Source: a virus
Reading direction: 5' to 3' (one strand)
Virus record (IMG/VR): IMGVR_UViG_3300022752_000086
Span: 1 to 55,989 of that record
DNA length: 55,989 bases
The translations under genes were made by a program, and so were the position numbers. The notes beneath the pieces were generated by a model. It was given only the letters and a program-made list of their open reading frames with translations. It had not been told where the DNA came from and did not search any database. Below, piece after piece: positions 1 through 14,600 of the stretch (positions are counted from its first letter, which is position 1; each line of letters begins with the position of its first letter).

Positions 1-2594
1 TAATCCCAATCTCCACTAAACCAATATGTTGTTCCTGCTCCCGGTTCATTGTATTCTGCATGATAGCACGGAGGAGTTGCAGTAGGTATATTTGTGTCGG
101 CAAAAAGTGGAGTATTGTCAAAATTAGCATCAAATAAGCTGCTGTAAGTACATCCATTTAATTCATTTATAGTTCCATATCGTACACACCAATATACAGG
201 ATTTTCACACGATCTAGAACCATCAATAAAATCTAAAGTATTGGGACAAAAAGTTATAAAACCACTTTGAGTTTTTATTGGATACGGAATATGCTGAACG
301 TATATGGCACCACTGCCACCTAAATCTGCTCGCATTTCTTTATTTGTGCAGTGTGCACAATAACGAGTGGCAGTAAAAGGAATAGTAATAGGATATTTAT
401 TAATAATATCTCCAGTTATTCCGTTTCCTCCTCCTCCTATTGCGAGACAGCTACAAGGACTTTTAGTATAATTTAATGGTATAGTAATGGAAGATGTTGA
501 CTGTAATTCTCCATCAATACAAGATACAGGATATAGAATTAGATTAGCAGCAAAATCAACATCTCCGCCAAATTGTGTTATACAATCATTAATATTACTA
601 TTGATTGTCAGAGAAAAAGTTGTACCGTTTTGGAAAGCATCGGTACTACTTACAGTATTACCATTTGCACTAAAAACCAGATTAAAACAACCTAAAGACC
701 ACACATCTATTTCTCTTATTGCAATATCAGTATCAAGAATTTGTATTTTTCCTCCAATATAATACGTTGTATTAATTGGAGCATTCATTAGAGTAAAATC
801 AAGAGAAGTGGCAGGAGTACCAACATCAGAATTATAACTAACTAAAGTTTCTGTTTTTGTTGGGTCTATAGAATGTACTACATTAATAATGGGATTGCTT
901 GTATCAATACTAAGTGTTGGTTTAGTTCCTAACTCTCCATTTTCACATTCGCTTTCTGCGTTTGTTCCTGTATAGAAAGCACCACAACCACAATCTGCTC
1001 TGGTTGTAGATGTACAGGATCCTGCCTTTCTACACCAACCAGTTTCAGCAAATGCATCACAGCCCCCTGCAGCATTAAGTTCATCTTTAGTTTTATAATG
1101 GGGAACTCCCTGTAATTTATTAACACAATAATATTCAGTTTCTTGTGTTGCAGTATAAGTTCCATCTCCATTATCAACACAGCAAGTTACTGGACCTAAA
1201 CATCCGTTTGGACATACTAGTTCAGGAGTATTTGAATCGGTATTGGTGTTAGTTCTGCGTCTAGTACTAAAAAATCCCGGATACTTATCGTAAGTAGCAC
1301 ATTTATCTGCATATTGTTTAAAAGTTCCACCAATAGAATCACACCAATTTCTTGTTACGTTTATTCGTCGTGCAATTATTGCCGTATCTCTTCCGGATAA
1401 TGTTCCACTTACTGGATCTGTTATTATTATGTTTTCCGCATAAGGGGCATTAGTATAATCAATACAACCTGTTATTCCACAACAACACACACCCAATCCT
1501 GGAGAAACTATAAAAGCACCGCCATTGCAACCAGCTTCTGTGGTTCTGGACGAACACGGAGTTAATGCAGAAAATACACCGTTTAACTCATTACATTGAT
1601 TAACAGTTTTATCGTCTAAACAATTTCCATTAACACAACAAGATCCCCAATCTGCTATTGGTGGATTATTAGTTCCAGAGTAACTTATATTTCTTTGTAT
1701 AATAGAACCATTGAATGTAACACCACCATTATCAGACCATATAGAAACTACATGCAATCCTCTGCCAGATATTCCTGAATATTTTATGCCTGTTGTTTCG
1801 TTGTTAGAAAAATATAAATTTTTTGGAAGATTTAATACTGGTCCAAACTCAGTATTAATGATTAAAGTATATTCTTGACGAACGTTACTGAACGTATACC
1901 CTCCAGTAAATCCTGTTATTCCTAATGGTCCCTGTATATAAAATACCGAACTCTGTGAAAGATCTAGAACTATATTAGCAGGATCGCTTGCACCTCCCGA
2001 CCATATTGATTTGTGAAATAGTTTTGATTCTTTAAATAATGGGTTTAACATTGGATTTCCTACAGGTATTCCAGTTAAACCAAAATTTAAAATATCGTTA
2101 GTATTAACGTATATTCTAGTAGAATCTAAAGTATTTCCGTTGATATACGGAACGTAATTAGCAGAAGCAGAAATACCGTAACTACCCACAGAACTAAATC
2201 GTACTACTGCTTGTTCTCCCTCCAGACTAATAGTAGTATTAGCACCTGCACTTAAACCATAAAAATTAAAAGTTATTCCCGTAATCCCATTAAACGGACT
2301 AAAATAGGTATTTCCAGTTTCTCCAGATACACCAATAGTATTACTCCACGTTCCTGTTGTTCCGGTAAATCCAGTAAATGTATAATCAGCACCACTACTA
2401 ATATTAAATGTTATTGTGTTTAAATCTAAATTAGAAGAAACAGAGGAAATCCAATCACCAGTGCCTCCAGTATTACCAGTGGTTAATCCTGTTGGACCAG
2501 TATTACCAGTAATACCAGTTATACCAGTAAGACCGGTTATGCCCCTAGTGCTAAAATTTCCTGGTATTATTGAAGATCCTATTGTACTTGGCAT
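1..2594 (-). CDS. collagen-like, Cys-rich fibre/adhesin protein, 3' end beyond window
   Basis: I read this frame by hand: it is open from the ATG at 2594 to the left edge (864 complete codons, no stop), so the C-terminus is missing. The product starts MPSTIGSSII, nearly the same as the start of the 5041-aa neighbour (MPSNIGNSTI). A collagen-like Gly-X-Thr tract follows at about residues 19-46. A beta-rich stretch comes next, then Cys-rich units of the kind G-(S/A)-CC-x-G-x-C...C...G-x-F...C (first at about residues 315-345), then more Cys pairs (CCC, CVDNG, CAHC). The gene lies 24 bases downstream of the 5041-aa gene in the same late block. Gly-X-Y tracts form trimeric stalks in phage fibres and bacterial exosporium proteins. 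I infer a trimeric fibre or adhesin with disulfide- or metal-stabilised knobs. Its receptor is unknown. Confidence 0.8.
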   Translation of the reverse strand, partial: MPSTIGSSIIPGNFSTRGITGLTGITGITGNTGPTGLTTGNTGGTGDWISSVSSNLDLNTITFNISSGADYTFTGFTGTTGTWSNTIGVSGETGNTYFSPFNGITGITFNFYGLSAGANTTISLEGEQAVVRFSSVGSYGISASANYVPYINGNTLDSTRIYVNTNDILNFGLTGIPVGNPMLNPLFKESKLFHKSIWSGGASDPANIVLDLSQSSVFYIQGPLGITGFTGGYTFSNVRQEYTLIINTEFGPVLNLPKNLYFSNNETTGIKYSGISGRGLHVVSIWSDNGGVTFNGSIIQRNISYSGTNNPPIADWGSCCVNGNCLDDKTVNQCNELNGVFSALTPCSSRTTEAGCNGGAFIVSPGLGVCCCGITGCIDYTNAPYAENIIITDPVSGTLSGRDTAIIARRINVTRNWCDSIGGTFKQYADKCATYDKYPGFFSTRRRTNTNTDSNTPELVCPNGCLGPVTCCVDNGDGTYTATQETEYYCVNKLQGVPHYKTKDELNAAGGCDAFAETGWCRKAGSCTSTTRADCGCGAFYTGTNAESECENGELGTKPTLSIDTSNPIINVVHSIDPTKTETLVSYNSDVGTPATSLDFTLMNAPINTTYYIGGKIQILDTDIAIREIDVWSLGCFNLVFSANGNTVSSTDAFQNGTTFSLTINSNINDCITQFGGDVDFAANLILYPVSCIDGELQSTSSITIPLNYTKSPCSCLAIGGGGNGITGDIINKYPITIPFTATRYCAHCTNKEMRADLGGSGAIYVQHIPYPIKTQSGFITFCPNTLDFIDGSRSCENPVYWCVRYGTINELNGCTYSSLFDANFDNTPLFADTNIPTATPPCYHAEYNEPGAGTTYWFSGDWD

Positions 2595-2618
2595 GGTTCT
2601 TTAATATGTATATTTAAT

Positions 2619-5600
2619 TCAAATCGATACAGATTTGCCGTAACTCCATAATCTACGAACAATTTCTCCAGATTCAGCAATCCTTATAGACATTGCATTA
2701 GTATGATATTTTCCAGTATTCATATATTTTATACTACTATTTATCTCTAAACTAGGAGGTATCACACTCTGTCGATACTGGCCAGAAAAACGATATGTTG
2801 GCACTACACCATAAGTATATACTTTTCCTTTAGTAGACAGTGCTGAAATATGATATAGACCAAATCCTAAAGTAGATATAGAATAATTATACCATTGTGC
2901 TGGTACAGTATTCATAGAAAATTGATTAGAAGTAATATCATTAAAATAACTTGGAGCACCTCCACTTAAACAAATAACTGGGAATACTTTTCCTTCATTG
3001 GTTATAAACATAGCCTGATCTACACCCGCAACAACTTCTCGTATAGAACGGAATGAACGAATATATGAACTATAAGGATTAATAGAACATCCCCCTATTT
3101 GACCCCCACGAGAAAGATCATACAAATATTGTGGAATACCTGGACCAATCCATTGTCGGTTGTAGCTGATTTGAGGCAATACTAAACCAAGATCGGTAAG
3201 ATATAGCGCATATCCATTGCCTATAGTAGCATCAGTAAACACTGGAGCAAAATCTGTTTGTTTTTCTAAAGTAGCACCAAGTCCAATAACTCTTTGATCA
3301 CTAAGAACCAAAATACTCTGATAATTTGTATCATAAGTTCTTGTTAAAACTGGTATATGCGATTTGCCTAGAGTAATGATCGGACCTTCGCTCATGGGAT
3401 TAGCAACAAGACTATTATATGTTGCAAATTTCTTTTGGAATGAAAGTTGTTCGTATCTATTATCGCCCCATCCAAACAATACATCATGAACATTAGATGA
3501 TGGCATATATGGATACGTGTGCCATATTTCTCGTTCAAACGTATCTCTCCAAACTGTGGCATTGAAATATCCGCCAGCATTAATTCCTAGAGGATAATTA
3601 TTAATAACACCTGCTCTAAAACTAGTATTTGGAGACAGTCCATAGAAAGAATCTACATTTGGCTCACCATCTACACTTGCTGTACTGTAATAAGACCATC
3701 CCCATTTTCTACCATCAGTATAAGCATTTAGTAAATATTTTGAAGAATTTCTTAATTGTTTGGTATCAAATTCATAAAATGGAACAGACTGTTGATACGT
3801 ATTATCACCAAACGAATAAACTGGATTCATTCCTTCTATTTCTTTTCGTATAACAGCAGTACCTGTAGATAATGTATTAATATAATCGACAATATTTGTG
3901 GGAACTCCCTCAGACCATCCAGGAGTATCTAAACAATCATATTTAATACCAAAATTATCATATGCAAATGTCCAAGTTAGTGTAGAACCAGCACATTCAT
4001 CATTATAATATTTAAAACCAACAACATGAGTTGTGCCTGCAGCTAAATGCTTATATGCATTTCCAAAAATTATTCCAGACCTATTGTCTCCACTATAACT
4101 GGTTGTTGCTCTATCTTTAACAAATTGTTGTAAATTTCCTTTTATGCGTATACCACCACGGTCTGAAACTTGACTACTGCAACCAGTATCTCTTACTTGT
4201 GGGTCTAACCATGCCGTAAATTCTCTACCAAGACTCATATCAATAACATTTACATTTGGTATTTCTGTTTGACCATGAGTATTTCTACCCCAACATAATG
4301 GAGTTTTCATATAACGATCTACACCAGATAAATAAGAATTTTGATTTGTTGAGATACAATTATGATATCCCCCAGCCCATATTTCTTCTATCTCAGTATC
4401 ATTAACAAATAATTTATTTATTTCATACGCTGTTTTTGGCCAGACACATTGATTATCTGAATTATTTCCCCAACATAAAATTTTATTTTGTTGTTCTATT
4501 TCGTCTTTGTATAATAAACATGTATGTTCATCACCAGCTTGTAATTTAATTATATTAGTTCCACTAATTGAATCTATAGGAGTTACTAATGCAAATCTAT
4601 TAAATGGATCTATTATTTTTAATGTTCCATCTTTATGAATTAATGCTATATGAGAAGCCTCAGTATTCCAAGTGCCATCTATAATTGCTTTGGATCTGTC
4701 TGGTGTTCCATCTAAATTTCTAACTCCAGGATATATTAGATTCCATTTTGGATTATTATCATTATTGGACGGATCATATGATGTAATTCTCACATCATTA
4801 TCTGTTCCTATTGTAAAATAGAACATCTTATTTCGTTTAATATCATATGAAGGAGAAAGTGGATGTTTGATTGCAGATTGTATTTTAATTATTTCTTCAG
4901 TATCGTCTTTAGATTTATCTCTAGTATTAATATTAGAGATATCTAATCCATTAGTATCAGATGAATTATAATTTTTACCTTCTAAATTAAAATACGGACT
5001 ATCATATAATTCTGATGAATGCCTATCAGGAATACCAATATTTGTAATAAACCATTTAAATAATCCTGGCCCTGTTCTAGTAAATGCTATTCTTTCAGAA
5101 TAATTTTGTGATATAACACCAATTCTAGAAATATTAATATTTCTATAACAAGAACCACACTGTGCTAAAATATTTGAATCTTCATATAATTGTAATAATT
5201 CAACATCTGTATTATTTTTATAATATTCTTTGATTCCTTCTTTTTCATATGAAACAAATTGTGTATCATACGTATTATTAAAATTACCAAAAAGATAACC
5301 AGAATCTATAGTTAAAGTTTGTCCCAACAATCCATCGTCTCGTATTTGTTTAAAACTATCGATATTATCAAAAAGATATTCATATTTTGTTTCATTATTT
5401 TTATTAAAACAATATGGAATATAATTACCAAACACATTTGGTTGTGAAATCTTTAAAAAGTTATATGCTTTAAATTTAAATAATAATTTTTTATTAGGTA
5501 AACTACTCTGTGCTCTATATTGATTTTTTAGATCTACTAATGCACCAATTAATGGTTTTAGTTCTAAGAATAATTTAATAAATCTAGTTTGGCCTCCAAT

Positions 5601-8600
5601 ACTATATTTAAAATAACTAGACCAATAATTCCAAATAAATTCGCTATCAGTTAATAGATAAACATCACAGTTTTTTATTGGATCCCAACCTGTAGATTCG
5701 CAATAATCGTACCTATCTAAAAACCCTTTAAACCAAACATTTTCTATCCAAGCTATGTGAACAGGATCTGATATTTCATAGAATACTTCAAATTGTTTTT
5801 GACCATTTGATAATTCTGAAAGTTCTGTTATTCGAATTTTCATCTTTTTATTAAAAAGATTACTATTTTCAACAGATCTAGTAGCTGACCATAAAACAGG
5901 TGGATCCATAGATGTTAAGTCTGATGGTGTTGTTGGTATTGCAGCACTTAAAGAAGTAATAGAACCAATAGGTTCTTTATTATAATCAAATATAGTAGTA
6001 TTTTTAGTAGATGCTTTTGCAAATGATACCCATATTAATTTATTATCAAAGTCCCATCCACGTATAATACCATTATCGTGACCAGAATATAAATTGCCAA
6101 AATGATCACTTTCTAATACTGTTACTTTACTTTTAGGATAATTGTAACCAATTACATTAGTATATTGTAAAGAATCTAACAATAAATCATTATCTGGATT
6201 GGATGGATCTATTTCCAATATATCTCCAGTATTAAATCCAACAAATATTTCACATTTTCCATTTTTAGAACAGATAAAATCTGTTATTGTATTAGAAAAT
6301 GTTCTGGAGTATGATTGTGTTTCGTATGGTGTATCAGATTCTAATCTAATATCATCCATATTCCAGGTATTACTTATAGTGACAGAACCATCATCTATAT
6401 CATTTATAATAGTAGAAGGTATACCGATAATATTGTCGTTTTCGTCTACTACAAATAAATTTCCTTCCATACGCAAAGAATTATTGGTAGGATGATTATA
6501 CAATTCTGCAAGAGTTTCGTTTTCTCTGAAAAGAGTATCTCTAGATAGACGAACAATATATTTAAATCTTTTTAATTGTTCTCTTTCTTTTGCATAAAAA
6601 TGAAAAGCTATATTTACAGATGTATTATATTGTTTACATGTCAATATTATTCTATTAAAATATCGTAAAGCTTCTAAATCAATTGGTTGAGTATTCTGTG
6701 TAATTCTACTAATAATCTGACCAGTTTCTGAATTTATAGATTCTAAACGTAATATAAATTTCATTACCTTTTTAGATTTTTCTGTTAGTCTATGAGTTGT
6801 AATGGTATTTGATGTTGCTATTATTAATCGTCTAGATGAAGGAAATGCCCATTTTGCTTTAATAATTGGAGAAGATGTTTTAATGCTTTTTATAACTGTA
6901 ATCTTTTTATCCTGTATCATATCGTTAGCATCAAGCACTACTACTTCTCCGCTATCTAAATTATTCATACTTATTAATAAATATTTTTGATCAAAACTCC
7001 AATCTATATTTTTAATTTCTTTATTTTCAAAGGGTGTATTGAATATAGCTTCAAAACTAGCATCAAATATTGATTTAGCTGTAGTTTGTGGTATTAATTC
7101 TTCTGGTAGTTCGTCTTGTTTTGCATAAGTTGCTCCCCATACAACTATATTTTGATCATATAGCGAATATGTAAATCCTTTAAGCGTTCCTCGTTGTTGC
7201 TCAATATTTTCTGGAATATTATAACCGTCGCTAGTATTTCTTGTAGCTGAATTACCATAATATAAAGGAACAGTTACATTTAATAAAATATTACTTGGAA
7301 CTTTATTTTGTCTTAAACCAAAATATCCAGCATATACATTGTGGTATTTTCCAGCAGATGCTGTTATTAGTTGATAATCGTCTAAAGAAGTACTTGTTTG
7401 ACTGAGATCTCCATTGCCATATCCAGGTCCAAACACAGAACAAAAAGAAGCAGTTACACCTTCCATTTTAAGTACAAAATCATCATATTTTTGATATTTT
7501 ATATCTAATGATTTATTTGCTTTATTCTGAGGAGGCAAAGATACCTGACCATATTCGTTTTGGCCTCCAACAACAATAAAATTTTGGTATTTTGCAAAAT
7601 ATGTATTTAATGGTCCATATACTGTTGGGAATAATCCTGCAGCAACAGCACCATTGAAAAGAGTTACTCCTCTATTATCTTCCCAACTCAGTAATTTTAC
7701 TTTATTAGAACCATCGTATATTTGTGCTTCAATATACTGATTGTAATCGGGAGGATAATCTCTTTCAGGATCTCTAGTTAATATGATATTATGATCTGCT
7801 CTTGTAGAAACATGTTCTATATTCACATGTCTATAATCATTTAATAAACATGCTCTACAATTTATATTTGCATCTTCAAAACTGAGAGTTTGGGCTCCAG
7901 GTTCACCACATTCAGGTCTTCTTTCACTACAAGGACGCCATTTTCCATCGACTCTATTATCTTTAGTATACCACTCAGAATTATAACAATCTTCTAAAGC
8001 ACTATCACAATACTGGCAATCACAATCTGTAGCACAGCTATTGTAGCATGGGCATGGATCTTGAAGACATTGATTTCTTCTTTGATCTCGTATCCAAGAT
8101 TCTGCACTATGATCATTTTGATCGTATAATTCTATTCCTCCAAGATATCTTCCTTGAGGATTTGGATCACCATATGCGTATGAGATACCACCAAATACAT
8201 CTTTACAGCAATTTGGGAATAATCTAAGATTATTATCTGCAGTTAAACCTAAACGATTAGCACAATCCTGTATCTGATCTTCTGGTAATTCTATAGTAGC
8301 AATACCTGTCATGCCTCTGCCTTGGAATTCTGCTCCTCCCCAGGTAAATGCAACATAATTATTAGCATCAGAGATTAGTGATGCAAAATTATGTTTATTG
8401 CCTGCAGCATATACACGATGACCAAATTTTGAATTAGAAGTTTCAATAAATTTAGCACCCTCACCACCAATATTTTCTGTTGATTCGTTTTCTGAATTTT
8501 CACCTGCAGTTAAATATGTTTTTCCTTGTATTCTATATGCACAAGGTATAGATTGAATATAGATTCCACTTTCTATTGGTTTTAGTGGAGAATATTTAAT

Positions 8601-11600
8601 TGTTTGTACTGGTAGATAAAAATTATCACTAGAGAATATATCAGGTCTATCAGGATCTGATATAAAATTATGAGTATGGGCATAAATTGCTTGTATATTA
8701 CTATACGGATTAAAGAAAGTTTTATAACTTTTTTTATTCACTTCCGAAAAATCATAAACAGTATGATACATACCACAACTTATAGGAGCAGTTCTAGTTC
8801 CAACAAATTCTGGTGAAATATTTGCATTTAAAAATGCTGGTATCCAGGGTTTTTCTTTATATGTTTGTTTTCGTAAATCTCTGCCTTCTATTTTTTCAAT
8901 ATCTCCAAGCTGCCCTTGACTATTATCTCCCCAATTATAGTTACCGTAAACATTAAAACATACCCAAAGACTGTCATTTTTATCTGGTCTGAATCTAAAA
9001 ATATATTTATTTTCAATATACGGATTTGGTCTTCCTTTACAATTAATATCATCGTCACATAAATTATCACTTTTCCAAAAATATTTTAACTTTAACCATT
9101 TAGGAAAATGTAATCTATTTAAATATCCTTTTCTATTAAAAAAGCCATCTGCTAATTTTTGATCACCTTTGTCAGATACTGCTTGATTTTGTTCTGGAAT
9201 AATGTCTCTAAGATCAATAAAATCCAAAGCTTTTCCATCATTTTCTATATTTATTTCAACTATTTTTGTTTCTCCGCCTTCAACAACTACAACTTCTCTA
9301 GTAAAATCATTCCAAATATATTTTGTTGGAATAGCATCTGATAATGTAGAAAACTCTGAAGCATGATCAGTATATTCTAATGGATATGATGCTTCTGTAT
9401 TTGCATAAAACATACTTCCAAATAATGCCGTAGTATCTATCAAATATTCTTTACAACTATTTCTAGAATTAGTATCTGTTTCATCAATATTACAAGGATC
9501 TCCACATTCATTAAATGAATTTAAAATTTTTACCCATGGTTTTACTCTTGGATCTGCAATATCTAATTTACCACAAACTTTAATCATACCTCTAGCAGAT
9601 GCATGGTGATTACTAGCATCCATATTAAGAGTGTATACATTATAACCAAATCGACCACTTATAGATTCTAGTGGAGTAAATCCTTTCTTTATATCATTTA
9701 ATAAGATACAATCTGAACATTCTGGTAATGATTTCTTTAGATTGGAATCCGAAGCCCATATATTGTGGTGAAGATCAAAATAATCTACTCGCTCATTGGT
9801 ATTTGGATTCCATCCTAGTGCAAATGAATATGCATCTAGCCAATCGTATTCTTTAATTATTAATTGACCTGTAGTATCGTCTTTAGCAAATCCCCAATTT
9901 ATACCAAATTGAGATTTATATCCTGGTTTAAAATCAATAGGAAATCTATTATTACTTTTATATTGTCCGATTCCAAATGATAGTTCATTAGGATCTAAAG
10001 AACCATCTAGTATAGATTCTTTAAATATTGCATGCCATTTATAATGATCTCTGGGAGTATTACAATAAAAAGTAAATGCAGTTGCCCCATCAATAACATC
10101 GGACTCCTGAATCATAAAAAACTGTGTTGGTCCTATTCCATAATATCCATCTCTTTGAGTATTTTTGAAAAATCCTAAAGGATTAACAGACCATTTATCG
10201 GGGTCTCTTCTTGTTACAGTGGTTTCTCCAGTTGTTTCATCTACTATAGTTGTTATTGGTCTGTAACTGGGATAATCAAATTCACTATCAGACGGACCAT
10301 GGGTTACGGCTATTCCTCTATTATAATTTTTATTTTTATAAGCACTACCAAAATCAGCAAATATTGGTAATGGAATTCCAGTTATTCCATCTATTCTACT
10401 TAATGGATATGGAGTTAATTTTGTAATATCTGATTGATTATTCAAATATTTTTGATAATCAAAACCAGCATTCAATCCGTGACCGTCTATGAATTGATAT
10501 ATTTTTGCATCATCGTATTTTATATTAGGTCTATTGATATACCCAGAACCATAATTTAAAAATATACTAAGTTCTCTATTAATAGGATAACTAAAATTAT
10601 AATAAATTGGTCTATAATCTGCAACAAATATCTCTTCAAAAAATTCTGTAGCAGAGAATGTTGTATCTCCCCATGTGTCTAGTGTATCTTGTTCTATTTC
10701 GGCATCTGACCCAGAACTAGGTAATAATACAGTTTCTTGATCCTTTGCGATAACTATATTATTTTCTCCAACAATATTTCCTATATCTGAATCCATTTTT
10801 GCATTAGTGTGTTCATTAAAATTACTAACACCAATAGTTTCTCGTGGAGGAAAAGCACTTAATACAGAATAACCGGGATTTCTTTGCCCAGGAGATATTA
10901 TTGGTACTGTAGCTAAACTTTCAGAAGAACCAAATCCCCATCCGTATACAATACCATCTTCAGTTAAACCTATAGTATATTGATTTGCACAATTAATCTT
11001 AGTAAATTTATTTGTCTTACTATAAACTTCATTACATTGATTACTTCTATTATCTCCCCATAATATTAAAGATCCATCTGGTCTTATACCACCACTATGA
11101 TAATCTCCAGCAGAGAGATATATAAAATTATATTTCTTTTTTAATTCATCCGTTGGGATTACGGATTGGCCATAATGAGGATTTGATTGTTTTGCATTAG
11201 CAATAGCATCTTTTTCAGAACCTGCTCCCCACGCATATGCTTCTCCGGTCTCAGTTAATGCCATACTATGATATAAACCAGCAGATACTTGTTTTGCTTT
11301 AATTGGTTTACCATTTATTAGAGGTGGTTGTGTTTGGCCGTAATTTACAGTATTGGATATTTCTGAACCATATATTTCTGCGCCCCAACAATATACCTGA
11401 TAATCTTCATATTCTACACCAGCTATAGTTCTTCCAATATCATATGGTCCTTTGTATAAAATACCAACATTATGATAATTGTTTGCAGAAATCGATCTAA
11501 ATCGTAAAGGAATACCATCATCGGCCAAGGGCAACCCTATTTGACCGTAATTTTCTTCTATATCTGGATCTCCCCAAACATACGGTAAATAATCAATAGG

Positions 11601-14600
11601 AGAAGCAACACCATCAATTGGTGGATCATTTATAATACCAATAGTATGCCAACGACCCATTGACATTTCTTTAAATGATGTAAATTCATATAGATCACCA
11701 TCTAGAACAATACCAGCAGAATATTGATATAAATTCTTATAAGCAATATCATTTTCTATACGAGTTCCTAGTGTTTCGTTTTGATTATAACCATAACTGA
11801 TCCAATTTTCATCATATTTAACAAATGGACTGTCATCATCACCAACTTTAATATAATATTTTTCTATTTTTACAGCAGTACCAAGAGTATTTGTTAGTAC
11901 TTCTACTGGCAATACACGTATAGCAAACATGTCTCCATTATTTGGATCTACTACTAATTTTACTTTTTCAAAAAGTAAGTTTAGATTTCTTGGTTGAGTT
12001 TTATATCTGAATCCCCAAGGAACTACTCTTGAAAAATATCCAATATCATTATTATTCCATTTAATATCTGGAATAGTTTTTATAGCAATTCCTCTGAAAC
12101 CATCAGCAGCAATATCTCTACAGGAATATCCTGTATTATTTGGATCTTTTAATTTTTCTCGCCTTATAAATTGTAAATATTCTTTAAGAGTGGGATCTTC
12201 TAAAGAACCATAATGGCTTAATAACCATTCTATAGGTTTAGTAGATATTCCAGTAGTTCCTATTAAATCTGTTTTATAAATCTTTTCATTTATGTACGGT
12301 TCATTTTTTCCATCTCCATAGATTTTTAATTGTTTATATGGAGTATCAATTACTGCAATTGTTGTATTGGATGCACTTCCGGTTTTTAACCACTTTATAT
12401 CTGGAGACGGATATTCTGTTAATACAGGATCATTACCAAATCCTATAATATCACCAACTCCCAATACGTCATCCACATAACCTTTAAGAACTAAACTGTG
12501 TTCTTTTCCTGCAGATATTTTTTTAATTATTCTTCCCCTTTCCAGATTTGTTAATTCTGGTGGTATAGATTCTATATTATCTTTAATATCTCCAAATACG
12601 TAAGGACTATCGTCTTTATCGATAGCTAATGTTAAATTACCTTTGGCATAAACATGTTTAAATTTTTTATTTTGTAATATTGGATCTGTAGAAATATCGC
12701 ATACACCATTATAATTATTATCACATAAACAATCCACAGTACCATCTTCAAACAATATTACTACATGCTCATCACCCAGTGAAAAATCAACAACCTTTTT
12801 AGAAAATTGTTTAGTTTTTATCCAAGAATTTTCAGAAGTACCATATCCCCATCCAATATAACCATAACGATTTGGGGCAAGAGAATAGATAACTCCATTA
12901 TAAAATGGACCACTACCAATAAATTTAATATATTGTTCTATTTGTTTAACTCTTTCTGGTATTATTGACTGGCCAAAATCGTATTTTTTAGCATTTAGAT
13001 CATTTTGAGTTAAAGTTCCTGCACCATATGCAACTAAATTTTTTCTTTCATTAGTATTTTGTAATACTAAAGTATGAAAATGCCCACAACTAACTTCTAT
13101 AGCGTAATCGTTTTCATTGGAATATGTTATACTTTTTGCTTGATCAAAAGAAAAACTAGTTTGTGGTTTTTTTGGTATACCAACACCCCAACAAATAACA
13201 TCTCCTGGATTATATGAAATATCTCCTATAGTTAATTCTTCATCTGCTATTATACAAGAATGATAGAATCCACTAGAAGCTTGATAGCGATTTATATTTC
13301 TAGAGATAGTATCTATGAATAATGGTTCATTTGAATTTTTTATACTAAAAAATGGGTTTTCTGGACCTTTAGAAGCAATTACGGCTTTCCAAAACTCTGA
13401 TTGCTTTTTGGTATCAGAAACCGGACCATTTAATCCAGTAAATCCAGTACCATTTGGTATAGCCATAATATAACCTTTAGAACAAGCAGGAGATGTATCA
13501 AACGTTATTCCATTATCGTGTAGACATTCATCAGAGGCAACAATATACATTCCATGCCTGTGCCCAAGAGTAGCTGCAAGAATTCGTCTTGATAAAATAC
13601 CATTTGGCCAAGCACCACAATATAAATCCGAAGAAAAGGCAGGATCTCTATTTGTTAATGTGGTATACGGATCACAAGCAAATGGAGAAACATCATTTCC
13701 ATATCGATCTTTATTAATTACTATTAATTCACTATTATTCCATGTTCGTAAATAACCACCATTTCTATTAATTAATAATATTTCTCCCGATTCTCCTGAA
13801 TACATTTTATTTAATACGTAATTTTTATCAGAAGCTGTAGTTGAAGTTAATATAGTATAATTTTGAAGTTTACTATAATCATTCATAAAAAATAGATCAG
13901 GTTTCATGGTATAATATGCCATATTACCTGAAGTTAGTAGATTTGTTATTTCTTGTTTAATAAATCTTGGTTCATAGTATTTTTCTACAATTTCATTTTT
14001 TGTTTTTTCGCAGATATTAAACAAACCGTCAAATGCATATTGTCTAGATGTCCAAAGAGGATCCTTTGTAGGACGATTAGAGCAAAACACATTATTTTCT
14101 ATTACGGTTGATTGTATAGATGGATATGATGCTACTTCATCTACGCGTGTAAATGTACTCTGATCAAATTTTAATATTAATTGTTCTTTTAATATCTGTT
14201 TAGAACAACCCAGCAAATCGTCTTCATCATTTGTTAAATTTTGATCAGAATCTAGATCTGCACATGGATTTATGTTTTTAAATATAGGAAATAATTGTGT
14301 TTTATTATCTTCGGTTTGCCATACGTATTGCTGAGTTTCCTTATAAAAACAATGATTACTTCCTAAAAATTGTTGTGCGGTTAGTCCTGTAAAACCAGAT
14401 CCTCTTGTGATATACGCTAAATTTAAATCAACAAAATCACATTCATCTCCCGAAATACAATTTATACATGTGCGATTATTTGCTTTCCATATTATGGATC
14501 TATAATGAGATGCTCCTTTTCTGCATCCGTATAAATTAGAACATCCAGATAATGGTTTTTTAATAGGATTTCCATCATCATCTAATCTTTCTGGATTTTC